IMG/VR virus record: IMGVR_UViG_3300036832_001295
Coordinates: 21,709 to 85,708 of that record
Strand: one strand, 5' to 3'
Length of the DNA: 64,000 bases
From: a virus
Part shown: piece after piece, positions 35,535 to 43,274 of the stretch
Layout of the letters: each line of letters begins with the position of its first letter
How positions within the stretch are numbered: position 1 is the stretch's first letter
Translations under genes and position numbers: made by a program
The notes under the pieces: generated by a model
Databases searched by the model: none
What the model saw: only the letters and a program-made list of their open reading frames with translations
What the model was told of the DNA's origin: nothing

Positions 35535-35599
35535 ACGTTAGTCGTCGTAACCCGATGGTGCAACCCATGTGGGCATATCTCTGTTGTGGGCTGCGCCAC
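35535..35599 (-). promoter_or_regulatory. Early promoter cassette 3
   Basis: Operator GTGGCGCAGCCCAC (35586-35599), -35 TTGCAC (35558-35563), 17-bp spacer, -10 TAACGT (35535-35540). Drives the 35493 gene. Confidence 0.75.
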
Positions 35600-35662
35600 A
35601 GTGTCTGGATGGGGGCCCAGGTTTGGATGAGCACCCGGTATCCCGGGCCCCCACAACGGCCC

Positions 35663-36586
35663 TCAGGCCGCGTCTGCGCTCACCTCCTCCTCGGTGTAGG
35701 CGGCGATGCCCAGCACGTGCTCTGCGGCCTTCTGGGCCTGCGCCGCGGCCTGCACGATGAGCTTGTGGTCGGCCTTCAGGACCCGCAGCCAGCTGGCCAG
35801 GTAGGCCGCTGAGTTGTCCAGGGTGGTCTCGATGCCCGCCTGGGCGCACAGGAACGCGGCGGTCATCTCCGCGCAGAGTTCCTCCTTCGAGTACTTCTCG
35901 TCGCCGAAGTGACTAAAGCTGGTGATGTTGGGCCGGTCCAGCCGGGACGGGTGGCCGGTGGAGTGCCCCATCTCGTGGAACAACGTCGAGTAGAACTCCT
36001 CGGCGTGCGCGTACTGGCCGATCTCCGGGACGGTGATCTCATCGGTGGTAGGCACGTAGAAGGCCTGGTCGGAGGCGGTCCGGGTGATCCGCGGCGCGTC
36101 CGGATAGCCCGCCACGATCGCCTCCGCGGCCTCGATCGGGTCATGCTGGGTACGGCTGGTCGCCGGGTTCACCGGCTCCTTGCCCTCGGCCCAGTCGGCC
36201 TGCTCGGCGTTGAAGACGGAGTAGACCCGCAGCATGAAGATGATCTTGGGCTTCTTCTCGCCGGTCACCTCGTCCGTCTCGGTGATCTTGATCCGCTTCC
36301 AGAGCGTCACCATGGTCGACTTCTCGCCCTTGCGGACCTGACCGCCCATCTCGGAGATGCGCTTGTAGGTGCCCCACCACGGCGAGGTGTAGCCGCCCTC
36401 TAGCGCAGAGAGGCTCAGCAGCAGCGGGTTGATGCCGCGGTAGGCCTTCTTCGTGGACAGGCTCAGCGGCAGCGTGCCGGACGCGCCCCACGGCTTGCGC
36501 CAGGGCACGGTACCCGCTTCCAGGGCCTTGATGATGGTGGCGGTGACGGCCTCGTAGGCGTCGAACTTGGTCTTGGTGCTGGTCAT
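35663..36586 (-). CDS. ArdC-like anti-restriction protein / metallopeptidase
   Basis: A 307-aa protein. The N-terminal 100 residues match the ArdC single-strand-DNA-binding domain (VTATIIKALEAGTVPWRKPW, AYRGINPLLLSL, WGTYKRISEMGGQVRKGEKS). The C-terminal half is a zincin with HEMGH at 204-208, an additional SRLDRP segment and EELCAEMTAAFLC (third ligand candidate). ArdC proteins protect incoming DNA from host restriction. It is alone behind promoter cassette 4, consistent with early expression. Confidence 0.85.
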   Translation of the reverse strand: MTSTKTKFDAYEAVTATIIKALEAGTVPWRKPWGASGTLPLSLSTKKAYRGINPLLLSLSALEGGYTSPWWGTYKRISEMGGQVRKGEKSTMVTLWKRIKITETDEVTGEKKPKIIFMLRVYSVFNAEQADWAEGKEPVNPATSRTQHDPIEAAEAIVAGYPDAPRITRTASDQAFYVPTTDEITVPEIGQYAHAEEFYSTLFHEMGHSTGHPSRLDRPNITSFSHFGDEKYSKEELCAEMTAAFLCAQAGIETTLDNSAAYLASWLRVLKADHKLIVQAAAQAQKAAEHVLGIAAYTEEEVSADAA

Positions 36587-36631
36587 GGTGGTGGCTCCTC
36601 AGTAGCGAGTGAGTAGAAGTTGACGGTGCTA

Positions 36632-36696
36632 ACGCTAGTGGTCGAAAGCCGATGGCGCAAGCCCTACGGCGTAATCTCTGTTGTGGGCTGCGTCAC
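36632..36696 (-). promoter_or_regulatory. Early promoter cassette 4
   Basis: Operator GTGACGCAGCCCAC (36683-36696), -35 TTGCGC (36655-36660), 17-bp spacer, -10 TAGCGT (36632-36637). Drives the ArdC-like gene. Confidence 0.8.
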
Positions 36697-37073
36697 AGGT
36701 ACCGCTGCCGGTTGTCGGGCAGCACCTCGATGATCGCCATCCCAGGCTTGCGGGCCTTGCGCGCGGTCTCCAACGACGCGGTGCGCTTGATGACGTGGGC
36801 GTGCGTGGGGTTGTAGGCCACCACGAAGTACCGGTTCGAGCGCGCGGTGCGCACGGTGGCCCCGCTGGGCGCGACCAGGGTCACGGTGCGGCTGGGGGCC
36901 ACGGTGGGCGTGCTCGGGGTGGGCAACGGCTGCGCGTGCTCGGCGCACTCGGCGTAGACGGTGCCGCCCTCACGGGCAAAGGCCAACGTGGCGGGCTTGC
37001 CGCAGCGTTCGCCCTGGGCACCGACGATGACGGTGCAGGTCCGGCCCTCGGCGGGCACTCGACGGATGGCCAT
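36693..37073 (-). CDS. Unknown early protein
   Basis: A 126-aa protein. N-terminus with two Cys and a Cys/His pair (RTCTVIVGAQGERCGKPA, CAEHAQ) may bind zinc. Pro/Thr linker near 50-60, then a beta/helix domain (TVRTARSNRYFVVAYNPTHAHVIKRT). It starts 1 nt after the preceding stop. Function unknown. Confidence 0.65.
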   Translation of the reverse strand: MAIRRVPAEGRTCTVIVGAQGERCGKPATLAFAREGGTVYAECAEHAQPLPTPSTPTVAPSRTVTLVAPSGATVRTARSNRYFVVAYNPTHAHVIKRTASLETARKARKPGMAIIEVLPDNRQRYL

Positions 37074-37074
37074 C

Positions 37075-37338
37075 TCAGATCACCCGTCCACCGAACAGCG
37101 GCCGGTCGGCGTGCTTGACCAACTCGGTGATGGTGAAGTCGGCGACCTGGTTGGGCGCGCTCGGGATCGCGACCGCGACTGCGGTCACGCCGCGGCGGCG
37201 CAGGTTGCGTACCGCGTCCCAGGTCAGCGACTGGCGACGGTTGTGCTCCTGCCAGCCCTGGCGGGGGACGAAGGACTGCACTAGGACCGGTGCGGTGTCG
37301 GTGCCGAAGTGTTCGGCGATCAGAGCGGGTGTGCTCAT
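37075..37338 (-). CDS. Unknown small early protein
   Basis: An 87-aa alpha/beta protein (TWDAVRNLRRRGVTAVAVAIP). First gene of a two-gene unit behind cassette 5, with the leader AGGAGCCACCATC before ATG. Function unknown. Confidence 0.65.
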   Translation of the reverse strand: MSTPALIAEHFGTDTAPVLVQSFVPRQGWQEHNRRQSLTWDAVRNLRRRGVTAVAVAIPSAPNQVADFTITELVKHADRPLFGGRVI

Positions 37339-37382
37339 GATGGTGGCTCCTCAGTAGCAGTGAGTAGAAGTTGACGGAGCTA

Positions 37383-37447
37383 ACGCTACTGGTTCAAACC
37401 CAGTGGCGCAAGCCATGTGGTGATATCTTTGTTGTGACCTGGGTCAC
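37383..37447 (-). promoter_or_regulatory. Early promoter cassette 5
   Basis: Operator GTGACCCAGGTCAC (37434-37447, perfect GTGAC/GTCAC dyad), -35 TTGCGC (37406-37411), 17-bp spacer, -10 TAGCGT (37383-37388). Expected start near 37376, leaving a leader of about 38 nt. Confidence 0.8.
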
Positions 37448-37459
37448 CTGAAGTTTGGG

Positions 37460-37544
37460 GGCTGCCGCCCCGCCCGTACGGCCGAACGTGGCCTGCGCGC
37501 CATGTCAAGACGCAGGGTGCCCCACGCTCTACGGGGCGGCAGCC
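37460..37544 (-). repeat. 13-bp inverted repeat with long loop
   Basis: GGCTGCCGCCCCG (37460-37472) and its exact reverse complement (37532-37544), 59-nt loop, between the 136-aa gene and cassette 5. May act as a terminator/insulator or an operator. Confidence 0.5.
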
Positions 37545-37555
37545 GGTCTGTGGGG

Positions 37556-37966
37556 TCAGAAGCTGCGCACCGCGGACGGCGCGGCCAGCGGCTGGTGGAT
37601 CATCTGCCACCGCGCATCACGCCAGTCCAGGCCCTCGACAAGCTCGTTGAGCAGGTCGTAGGTCTGCACGATGCCCAGGCCGGTGGCGAGCGCCAGGGCG
37701 GCGACGAAGCCGTCCATCTGGCCACGCCCGTCGGCGGCGGCGATGTTGGCGTTGGACGGGCGGCGGGTCTCGGCCTTGTGGCGGCGGCTGACCTCGCCTT
37801 TGAGCAGCAGGAAGACGGACGGTGCGCCGATCCGTTGGAGTGCGGCCTTGGCCTGCTCGACGCGGGCCTGCTCCTGGTCGCGGCGGACCTGGTTCTCGGC
37901 CTCGACCGCTTCGCTGATGCGGCGTATCGCGCTGAAGTTGATCGACAGTTCCTGGTTGTCGTTCAT
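37556..37966 (-). CDS. Unknown early protein
   Basis: A 136-aa protein, mostly helical: charged coiled coil at 12-48 (ISEAVEAENQVRRDQEQARV), then a hydrophobic helix (MDGFVAALALATGLGIVQTYDLL). Sole gene behind cassette 6; ATG 37966 chosen by the leader. Function unknown. Confidence 0.65.
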   Translation of the reverse strand: MNDNQELSINFSAIRRISEAVEAENQVRRDQEQARVEQAKAALQRIGAPSVFLLLKGEVSRRHKAETRRPSNANIAAADGRGQMDGFVAALALATGLGIVQTYDLLNELVEGLDWRDARWQMIHQPLAAPSAVRSF

Positions 37967-38011
37967 GGTGGTAACTCCTGAAGTAGTGGTGGTGAGTAAC
38001 TGATGTGTTCC

Positions 38012-38076
38012 ACCGTAAGGGTTGCAACCCAAGGGCGCAACCCCTACGGCGCAAACTCTGTTGTGGCCTGCGTCAC
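38012..38076 (-). promoter_or_regulatory. Early promoter cassette 6
   Basis: Operator GTGACGCAGGCCAC (38063-38076), -35 TTGCGC (38035-38040), 17-bp spacer, -10 TACGGT (38012-38017). Confidence 0.8.
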
Positions 38077-38555
38077 TTGCTCTGGTGGTACAGCAGGAAG
38101 TCGGCCACCAGCCCCTCGTACTCGGCCCAGTGGTTGGCGATCAACGTCGCGGTGGCCTCCCGCTCGGCCCTGGCCTTCTGCTCCGCGGCCTGCCGCTCGG
38201 CGTCCTTCTGGGCCCAGCGGGCCGCGTTGGCGGCATCCTGCTCGGCCTTCATCTCGTCCCAGACTGCCTGCACCGTCGGGTCGGCGGTGTACCGGACATG
38301 GGTCCGGTGGCCGTCCAGCGAGACCTCCTCGCGGACCGCCAGGCCACGCTTGACCAGTGAGTCCAGCAGCCGCTCGGTGGTGCGCGGCCCGCTCCATGAC
38401 CAGCCGCCGCCGTTGGACCAGCCGTGGTGACTGGCCAGGGTACGCAGGATGCCCCACTGGTCACCACTCATCCGGGCGAACTTGTAGCCGCTGGCGGTGT
38501 GTGTCTCGGCCAGCGCCGCGACCCGGGTGCGGAAGGTGTCCGGCACGGCGCTCAT
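38073..38555 (-). CDS. Winged-helix-like early protein
   Basis: A 160-aa protein. Residues 28-95 read as a winged helix (DQWGILRTLASHHGW..., RTTERLLDSLVKRGLAVREE, then a beta hairpin TYVRYT-like). A long charged helix follows (AEQDAANAARWAQKDAERQAAEQK). Could bind DNA. Its start overlaps the preceding gene by 4 nt; its stop lies in the edge of the next operator. Confidence 0.6.
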   Translation of the reverse strand: MSAVPDTFRTRVAALAETHTASGYKFARMSGDQWGILRTLASHHGWSNGGGWSWSGPRTTERLLDSLVKRGLAVREEVSLDGHRTHVRYTADPTVQAVWDEMKAEQDAANAARWAQKDAERQAAEQKARAEREATATLIANHWAEYEGLVADFLLYHQSK

Positions 38556-38767
38556 GACGGCATCCAGGCATCGCTGGCGTTCGAGGCCTGGGCCGAGATG
38601 CCCAGCAACCGCAGCGCGGCCAGCACCTTGTCGATGGCCTCGGCCTGGTTCTGACCTTGCTCGATAGCCACGCTGATGGTGACCGGGCACAACCAGCCGC
38701 CGCGCTGGCGGTCGAAGCCGGTCAGTACCGCCAGTGCCTCAGCAGCAGCATCATTGGACGGGTTCAT
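38552..38767 (-). CDS. Unknown small protein
   Basis: A 71-aa helical protein (NDAAAEALAVLTGFDRQRGGW, EAIDKVLAALRLLGISA). It lies 10 nt after the preceding stop and overlaps the winged-helix gene. Function unknown. Confidence 0.6.
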   Translation of the reverse strand: MNPSNDAAAEALAVLTGFDRQRGGWLCPVTISVAIEQGQNQAEAIDKVLAALRLLGISAQASNASDAWMPS

Positions 38768-38777
38768 GGCTGCCCCC

Positions 38778-39206
38778 TCAGGCCGTCGCCGCGACGACCC
38801 AGCCGTTGATGAGCCGCAGGTCGTCCCCGATGGCGTCCATCAACTGCTTGATCTGAGCGAAGTCGTTGTCGTGGATGGCTTGGGCCAGCGGCGCAGCCAT
38901 AGTCACCAAGTCACGGGCGTAGCCCTCGACGCGGACCTGGCGGGCGAGCAGTTCACCTGCTCGGTAGCCGGTGACTTGGTTCTTGTCCAGCAGGGTGCGT
39001 AGCTCCTGCTCGGCCTTGTCCAGTGCGGCCTTGTCGGCGGCGTAGATGGCCTCGCCACCATTGCCGTAGTGGTCTTCATCGTTCTTGCTGCCGTAGTTGG
39101 CGATGTAACCGGGCAGGTGGCCGCCGTGGTCTTCGAGCCACTGGCGGTGCTCGTCGCGCCGCTGGATGGCTGAAGCAATCAGCCTGGTGAGGTTGCGGGT
39201 GGTCAT
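38778..39206 (-). CDS. Unknown early protein
   Basis: A 142-aa, mainly helical protein with a central charged coiled coil (ADKAALDKAEQELRTLLDKN) and an HLPGYIANYGSKNDEDHYGN loop. First of three genes behind cassette 7. Function unknown. Confidence 0.65.
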   Translation of the reverse strand: MTTRNLTRLIASAIQRRDEHRQWLEDHGGHLPGYIANYGSKNDEDHYGNGGEAIYAADKAALDKAEQELRTLLDKNQVTGYRAGELLARQVRVEGYARDLVTMAAPLAQAIHDNDFAQIKQLMDAIGDDLRLINGWVVAATA

Positions 39207-39245
39207 GGTGGTAGCTCCTTGGGTTGTCGTAACTGACTGGTGCTC

Positions 39246-39310
39246 ACGCTACCTGTCGTAACCCAGGGGCGCAAGCTATATGGCATTAGCTTTGTTGTGG
39301 TGTGGGACAC
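39246..39310 (-). promoter_or_regulatory. Early promoter cassette 7
   Basis: Operator GTGTCCCACACCAC (39297-39310, weaker dyad), -35 TTGCGC (39269-39274), 17-bp spacer, -10 TAGCGT (39246-39251). Confidence 0.7.
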
Positions 39311-39360
39311 AGGGGAAGCGGGCAGGGCTGCCCACCACAAACAGCCCCGCCCGCAAGCTC

Positions 39361-39684
39361 TCAGCCGCAGTCCATCTCCGGGTGGCCGCGGTACTTGACC
39401 AGCACGCAGCCCATCCCGCCTGCGCCGTAGTCGCCCAGCGGGGCGTAGCAGGCGTCCTCGGTCTGGCCCTCGTCGGTGATCATTCGGCCGGTGACGTAGC
39501 GGATGCCGTCATCGTCGTACATCGAGAAGCGGTAGATCACCGCATCCGCGGGCAACGGCTTGTTGCCGTTGAGCACCGCGCACAACTCGTCCGGGGCCTC
39601 TCTGGGGCCCATCACGCCCGCGGCGCTGTGGTCGTCCGGGCCCTCGGCCAGGTGATCCTTGTCGATGATCCATGCGTAGCTCAT
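39361..39684 (-). CDS. Unknown early protein
   Basis: A 107-aa acidic protein starting MSYAWIIDKDHL, of alternating short strands (YRFSMYDDDGIRYVTGRMI), with three Cys. ATG 39684 has AAGGAGCCAC upstream. Sole gene behind cassette 8. Function unknown. Confidence 0.65.
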   Translation of the reverse strand: MSYAWIIDKDHLAEGPDDHSAAGVMGPREAPDELCAVLNGNKPLPADAVIYRFSMYDDDGIRYVTGRMITDEGQTEDACYAPLGDYGAGGMGCVLVKYRGHPEMDCG

Positions 39685-39726
39685 TTGGTGGCTCCTTGTA
39701 ACAGTGGTTAGTAGCTGATGAGTACA

Positions 39727-39791
39727 ACCGTAATGGTTGCAACCCAGTGATGCAAGCCCTAGGGCGTTAGCTTTGTTGTGATGTGGGTCAC
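39727..39791 (-). promoter_or_regulatory. Early promoter cassette 8
   Basis: Operator GTGACCCACATCAC (39778-39791), -35 TTGCAT (39750-39755), 17-bp spacer, -10 TACGGT (39727-39732). Confidence 0.8.
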
Positions 39792-40375
39792 GAATCCAAC
39801 AGGATGGCCAACTCGTCCAGGGTGATCTCGACCCGGTCCTTGCGCAGGGCGGGGTCCAGCTTGCGTACCAGGCTGTCCAGACCGCGGGCCTGGGCCAATG
39901 GGATGAGCGCACGACGCTGCTCGGCAAGCTGCTGCCGGTACGCCTCCATCCGGGCCTCATGGACCGCAGAGGCATGCGCAACCTCTGCCTTGCGTACGGC
40001 GTGAGTGGTCCATAGCTCGGCCACCTCGGCACCGGTCCGAAATTCCAGACTCAGCTTGACAGTGCCGAACCCGGGCACATCGCGGGTGATGATGCGGGCC
40101 ACGATGTCCTCGTCGGTGATGCTGGCCAGGTCGACGGCGGCGAGCAGATCGGCAGCCTTGTCCTTCTCGGTCCAGCTGACATTCTGCGGGGAGAGGAACA
40201 CGTAGCCGTGCCGGTAGGCGCTGTAGGGCTTGCGGCCGGTGTAGCGGCGGGTGCCATGGCTGGTGGACGTCCAGGTGTCCAGGCTGACCAGCCTGGCCGG
40301 GTAGTGGTTCAAGGCGTACTTGTTTGCTCGGCCGACGGCGTAGACCTCGCCGACCTTCATCTCGCTCTTGTTCAT
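39788..40375 (-). CDS. Unknown early protein
   Basis: A 195-aa protein. N-terminal half beta (MKVGEVYAVGRANK..., YRHGYVFLSPQNVSW); C-terminal half helical (ARMEAYRQQLAEQRRALIPLA) ending in a VEITLDELAILL stretch. Its stop codon touches the operator of cassette 8. Function unknown. Confidence 0.65.
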   Translation of the reverse strand: MNKSEMKVGEVYAVGRANKYALNHYPARLVSLDTWTSTSHGTRRYTGRKPYSAYRHGYVFLSPQNVSWTEKDKAADLLAAVDLASITDEDIVARIITRDVPGFGTVKLSLEFRTGAEVAELWTTHAVRKAEVAHASAVHEARMEAYRQQLAEQRRALIPLAQARGLDSLVRKLDPALRKDRVEITLDELAILLDS

Positions 40376-40412
40376 GGTGGCTCCTTGTAGCAGTGAGTAG
40401 TTGATGGGTTCC

Positions 40413-40477
40413 ATCGTAATCGTTGCAACCCATTGGTGCAAGGCCTATGGCGTTAGCTTTGTTGTGATGTGGGTCAC
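40413..40477 (-). promoter_or_regulatory. Early promoter cassette 9
   Basis: Operator GTGACCCACATCAC (40464-40477), -35 TTGCAC (40436-40441), 17-bp spacer, -10 TACGAT (40413-40418). Confidence 0.8.
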
Positions 40478-40497
40478 CGCGTCCACTCGGTACTGGC

Positions 40498-41001
40498 TCA
40501 TGCCGTCGCCGCCGCCCGTGCGCCCGCGTCGTGGCAGAGCACCCGGAACAGGAACCCGGCGTCCGGCCCCATGAACTCGCCGATGATCTCCTCGAAGACG
40601 GCCACGAACCGCGGCCCGTGGCTTTCCTCGGTGCGGGTCAGGTGATGGGCCACCTCGTGCAGCACGACAAGCTCACGCATCGCCCAGGACCGGTCCCAGG
40701 ACTCGTGCGGCGGGATGGCGATGGTCTGGGTGTCAGGCTCGTAGTGCGCCTGGGCAAGGCCTTGACGGGCCCGTACGGCCACCTGCGGGCTCACCCCGTA
40801 CTTGCGGGCCCAGCGGGCCAGCACGACATCCACGTAGCGCTGCACGGCGTCCAGGTCCCCGAACTTGCGCTCGATGGGCACCGGGATGCTGGACCCGGCC
40901 ACGTGCAGAAGCGCGAGCCCGTGCTGGTTCGCGTTGTCCAGCAGCTGACGCAGCTGCTGCTCCGCGGCGTACAGCTTGCCGCGCTGCGCATCGCGGCTCA
41001 T
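40498..41001 (-). CDS. HExxH metallohydrolase (TIGR04338-like)
   Basis: A 167-aa protein with the zincin motif HEVAHH at 115-120 and a following HGPRFVAVFEEI (His128 as third ligand candidate). The pattern and length fit the TIGR04338 putative metallohydrolases of actinobacteria and their mobile elements. It overlaps the DUF2786-like gene by 4 nt; the two families are often neighbours. Substrate unknown. Confidence 0.75.
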   Translation of the reverse strand: MSRDAQRGKLYAAEQQLRQLLDNANQHGLALLHVAGSSIPVPIERKFGDLDAVQRYVDVVLARWARKYGVSPQVAVRARQGLAQAHYEPDTQTIAIPPHESWDRSWAMRELVVLHEVAHHLTRTEESHGPRFVAVFEEIIGEFMGPDAGFLFRVLCHDAGARAAATA

Positions 41002-41912
41002 GACGTGAGCCCGGGCCGAGACCCGCCGATGGCCCGCTCGCCGCCCAGTCGGGCACTCGCGCCCGCGGTGCGACCGGCGGCACTGGCGTGGTCGGAGCGA
41101 CCGGTGGAAGAGCGTCCGCCGCGGTAGCTGCCACGGGCCCGGGAGTGCTGCTTGTAGTAGTCGGCGACCTCGACCTCCTTGGCGCGCAGCACCAATTCGG
41201 TGCTGGTCGACTCGGGAGACAGGTCGGTCATCGCAGCCTCGGCGGTGAGCACGGCCTCGCTCAGGGCGTCCTGGCGGGCTTCCTCGGCGGCTTGGATGGC
41301 CTGGTTGCGGGCCAGCCGCAGCCGGGTGCCGACCTTGATCGCGAACGCCTCCTGGAAGGACTTGCGCGCGGTGATGCTGCTGACCGACACGTAGTCGCCG
41401 TCCACCCACTCTCGGTCGCGGACGTAGCGGCCCTCCCAAGAGGAGTAACGGCGCTCGCCGGTCGCCTTGTAGCGGCCGCTGCGCCAGACCTTCTCCTGCT
41501 TGTACTCACCGCTGCGCAGGTACTCATCGCACGCCCGCACCATCTGGATGACCAGGGAGGCGTAGAGGGCCTCGCACATGGCGATGTCGGAGTCGAAACC
41601 GAAGGCGTTGACGGAGGTGGAGTTGTGCGCGATGTTGATCTTGATGTCGTTCGCCTGGGCGATCTGGTGGAACAGTTCGACGTAGGTGAACAGCAGCTTC
41701 TTGCCGCGCTCACCGATCACGATCCGGCGGTGCGTGGGAACCTGCCGCTTGCTCTTGTCGGCCACGTGCTGACGGGCCCGTTCCAGGTCGATCGCGTTGG
41801 TGACGGCCAACGCCTGGGCCTTGGCCATGAAGGTGGCGGCCTCGTCCTCGGTGCCTGCTGCCTCGGCCTGCCGCAGCAGTTTCCCGATCAGCTCCAGGTA
41901 CTTCTCGCTCAT
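40998..41912 (-). CDS. DUF2786-like protein
   Basis: A 304-aa protein. The N-terminus (YLELIGKLLRQAEAAGTEDEAATFMAKAQALA, about 4-36) is the hallmark of DUF2786 proteins. The middle has NSTSVNAFGFDSDIAMCEALYASLV and an aromatic region; the C-terminus is Gly/Arg/Ser-rich and disordered. Frame upstream of ATG is open but lies over the leader. DUF2786 proteins occur in phages and plasmids with zincin partners; role unknown, possibly counter-defence. Confidence 0.75.
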   Translation of the reverse strand: MSEKYLELIGKLLRQAEAAGTEDEAATFMAKAQALAVTNAIDLERARQHVADKSKRQVPTHRRIVIGERGKKLLFTYVELFHQIAQANDIKINIAHNSTSVNAFGFDSDIAMCEALYASLVIQMVRACDEYLRSGEYKQEKVWRSGRYKATGERRYSSWEGRYVRDREWVDGDYVSVSSITARKSFQEAFAIKVGTRLRLARNQAIQAAEEARQDALSEAVLTAEAAMTDLSPESTSTELVLRAKEVEVADYYKQHSRARGSYRGGRSSTGRSDHASAAGRTAGASARLGGERAIGGSRPGLTS

Positions 41913-42012
41913 TGTGGTGGCTCGCTTTCTGACGAGTAGCAATGTGACTGTATGAATCAATCGTAGCAGACGTGTCAAGCGCTTCCTGCGTTGACCGGAT
42001 CTGATGCGTAGA

Positions 42013-42078
42013 ACACTAGCGACCTCAAAGTCAGCGGTGCAAGCCCTATGGCGTTAGCTTTGTTGTGGGCTGGGTCAT
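42013..42078 (-). promoter_or_regulatory. Early promoter cassette 10 with extended leader
   Basis: Operator ATGACCCAGCCCAC (42065-42078), -35 TTGCAC (42037-42042), 18-bp spacer, -10 TAGTGT (42013-42018). Unlike the others the start codon is about 95 nt away. The extra leader contains TTGACA (41978-41973), a possible second promoter. Confidence 0.7.
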
Positions 42079-42293
42079 AGGTGCATCTCGATCCGGAAGA
42101 AGTGCCCGCCACGGACCCGCTCATCCTGATCGAAGAGCGCATCCAACATGGCGTGCGCCTTGCTCCGGTAATCCGCCGGGTCACTGCGCGGCTCCATCCA
42201 GGTCGGCGCGGCGTGGACCATCTCGGTCGGCGGATCGACCTGCGTATCGGCAGTCGCCGGACACTTCAGCACCTCTGCCCGAATCCAACTCAT
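42075..42293 (-). CDS. Unknown small protein
   Basis: A 72-aa protein (MSWIRAEVLKCP..., HAMLDALFDQDERVRGGHFF) with no clear motif. It is the last gene of the 42771-42075 group and overlaps the preceding gene. Its stop touches the operator of cassette 10. Confidence 0.55.
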   Translation of the reverse strand: MSWIRAEVLKCPATADTQVDPPTEMVHAAPTWMEPRSDPADYRSKAHAMLDALFDQDERVRGGHFFRIEMHL

Positions 42294-42487
42294 GCTGTGG
42301 CCTCAGGCTCAGGCACCAGGTTGTCGCTGATGTGTACATGCAGCCATTGGCCGTCGGCGGTGGGCGAGCCGCTCGTGAAGCGTTGTCGGCATCGGCGGCA
42401 GACCGTCTGCACCAGGACGAGACGACCGTTGACGTCCACCGCCTGCCAGGTGTCAACGAGACGGTGCCCAAGCAGCCAGCACCTCAT
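42290..42487 (-). CDS. Small zinc-ribbon protein
   Basis: A 65-aa protein. MRCWLLGHRLVDTW...VQTVCRRCRQRFTSG has the C...GH...C..C layout of small phage zinc ribbons. ATG 42487 overlaps the preceding stop (ATGA); an in-frame upstream start would overlap that gene. Function unknown. Confidence 0.6.
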   Translation of the reverse strand: MRCWLLGHRLVDTWQAVDVNGRLVLVQTVCRRCRQRFTSGSPTADGQWLHVHISDNLVPEPEATA

Positions 42488-42771
42488 GATTGCTCCGGGT
42501 CGGGCACCAGGTTGTCGGCGCTGACTTCCCACTCGCCGTCATTGATGACCGCGGTGACGTAGCCCCCGCCGTCCTCGGTGTACTCGCTGAAGCGGACAAG
42601 CTCGCTGATCACCAACGGCGGATCCATCCCGCCGGTCCGGTAGCTGCCGTCCGGCTGTTGCCAGGCCGGGTTCTGGTAGCGGACGTGCATGCCGGGTCGC
42701 AGCCCGTTGTACTCGGCAAGCACCACTGGTGCCTCCGGGTCGGTCGGGTCGGTCGTCCAGAACTTGCTCAT
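42484..42771 (-). CDS. Unknown small protein
   Basis: A 95-aa beta-rich protein (LRPGMHVRYQNPAWQQPDGSY..., PPLVISELVRFSEY, YVTAVINDGEW) resembling a small barrel. RBS GAGGAG 8 nt before ATG. The 129 nt upstream hold no clear cassette, so it may be read through from 43806. Function unknown. Confidence 0.6.
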   Translation of the reverse strand: MSKFWTTDPTDPEAPVVLAEYNGLRPGMHVRYQNPAWQQPDGSYRTGGMDPPLVISELVRFSEYTEDGGGYVTAVINDGEWEVSADNLVPDPEQS

Positions 42772-42900
42772 GGGGTATCTCCTCGGTCAGTAGAGGTGGG
42801 GAGCGCGCCCAGCCGCGCATCCCTCAGGCCTGTCCACTAGCACTCGAAGCCGTTCGGGGCTCCCTGAGGCATCGTGGCCGTGCAGGGCGGCACTGTCGTG

Positions 42901-43083
42901 TTACGGGGCCTTGACTTCGGCTGCATTGGCAAGCTCGGCCTTGGCCTGGGCCAACTCGTCGGTGTACTTGTGTGGCTTCTCCACGGCGTAGGCCACGTCT
43001 TCGGCGTCGTAGCCGTTACGCGCCATCCAGGCCGTCAAGACCACCAAGTCCTCGTAGCTGGTGCCCTCATTCGCTTTGCTCAT
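42901..43083 (-). CDS. Small helical protein
   Basis: A 60-aa protein (YEDLVVLTAWMARNGYDAEDVAYAVEK..., AQAKAELANAAEV), two or three helices. ATG overlaps the preceding stop. Function unknown. Confidence 0.6.
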   Translation of the reverse strand: MSKANEGTSYEDLVVLTAWMARNGYDAEDVAYAVEKPHKYTDELAQAKAELANAAEVKAP

Positions 43084-43274
43084 GCGCTCCCTCCTCTCTG
43101 TGGTCTCCGGGTGGACTGCACGAACTCCTGCCAGATGCGCCGGTACAGGACCGGGTCGGCATACCGACCGCTGGGGTCCACGTAACGGCGACGACCGTCC
43201 TTCATGAAGTGCAGACGGCCAGGCTGGCTGGCGTGCGGCCACGGTGCTCCATCACATGGGCGTGGGTTGGTCAT
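43080..43274 (-). CDS. Small basic protein
   Basis: A 64-aa protein: GRLHFMKDGRRRYVDPSGRYADP then a helix (VLYRRIWQEFVQST). Coupled by overlaps to both neighbours. Function unknown. Confidence 0.6.
   Translation of the reverse strand: MTNPRPCDGAPWPHASQPGRLHFMKDGRRRYVDPSGRYADPVLYRRIWQEFVQSTRRPQRGGSA

Noticed and set aside
37386-37610. 74-codon minus-strand ORF across cassette 5
   Set aside because: It reads through the promoter cassette and the end of the 136-aa gene in a different frame; no supported start.
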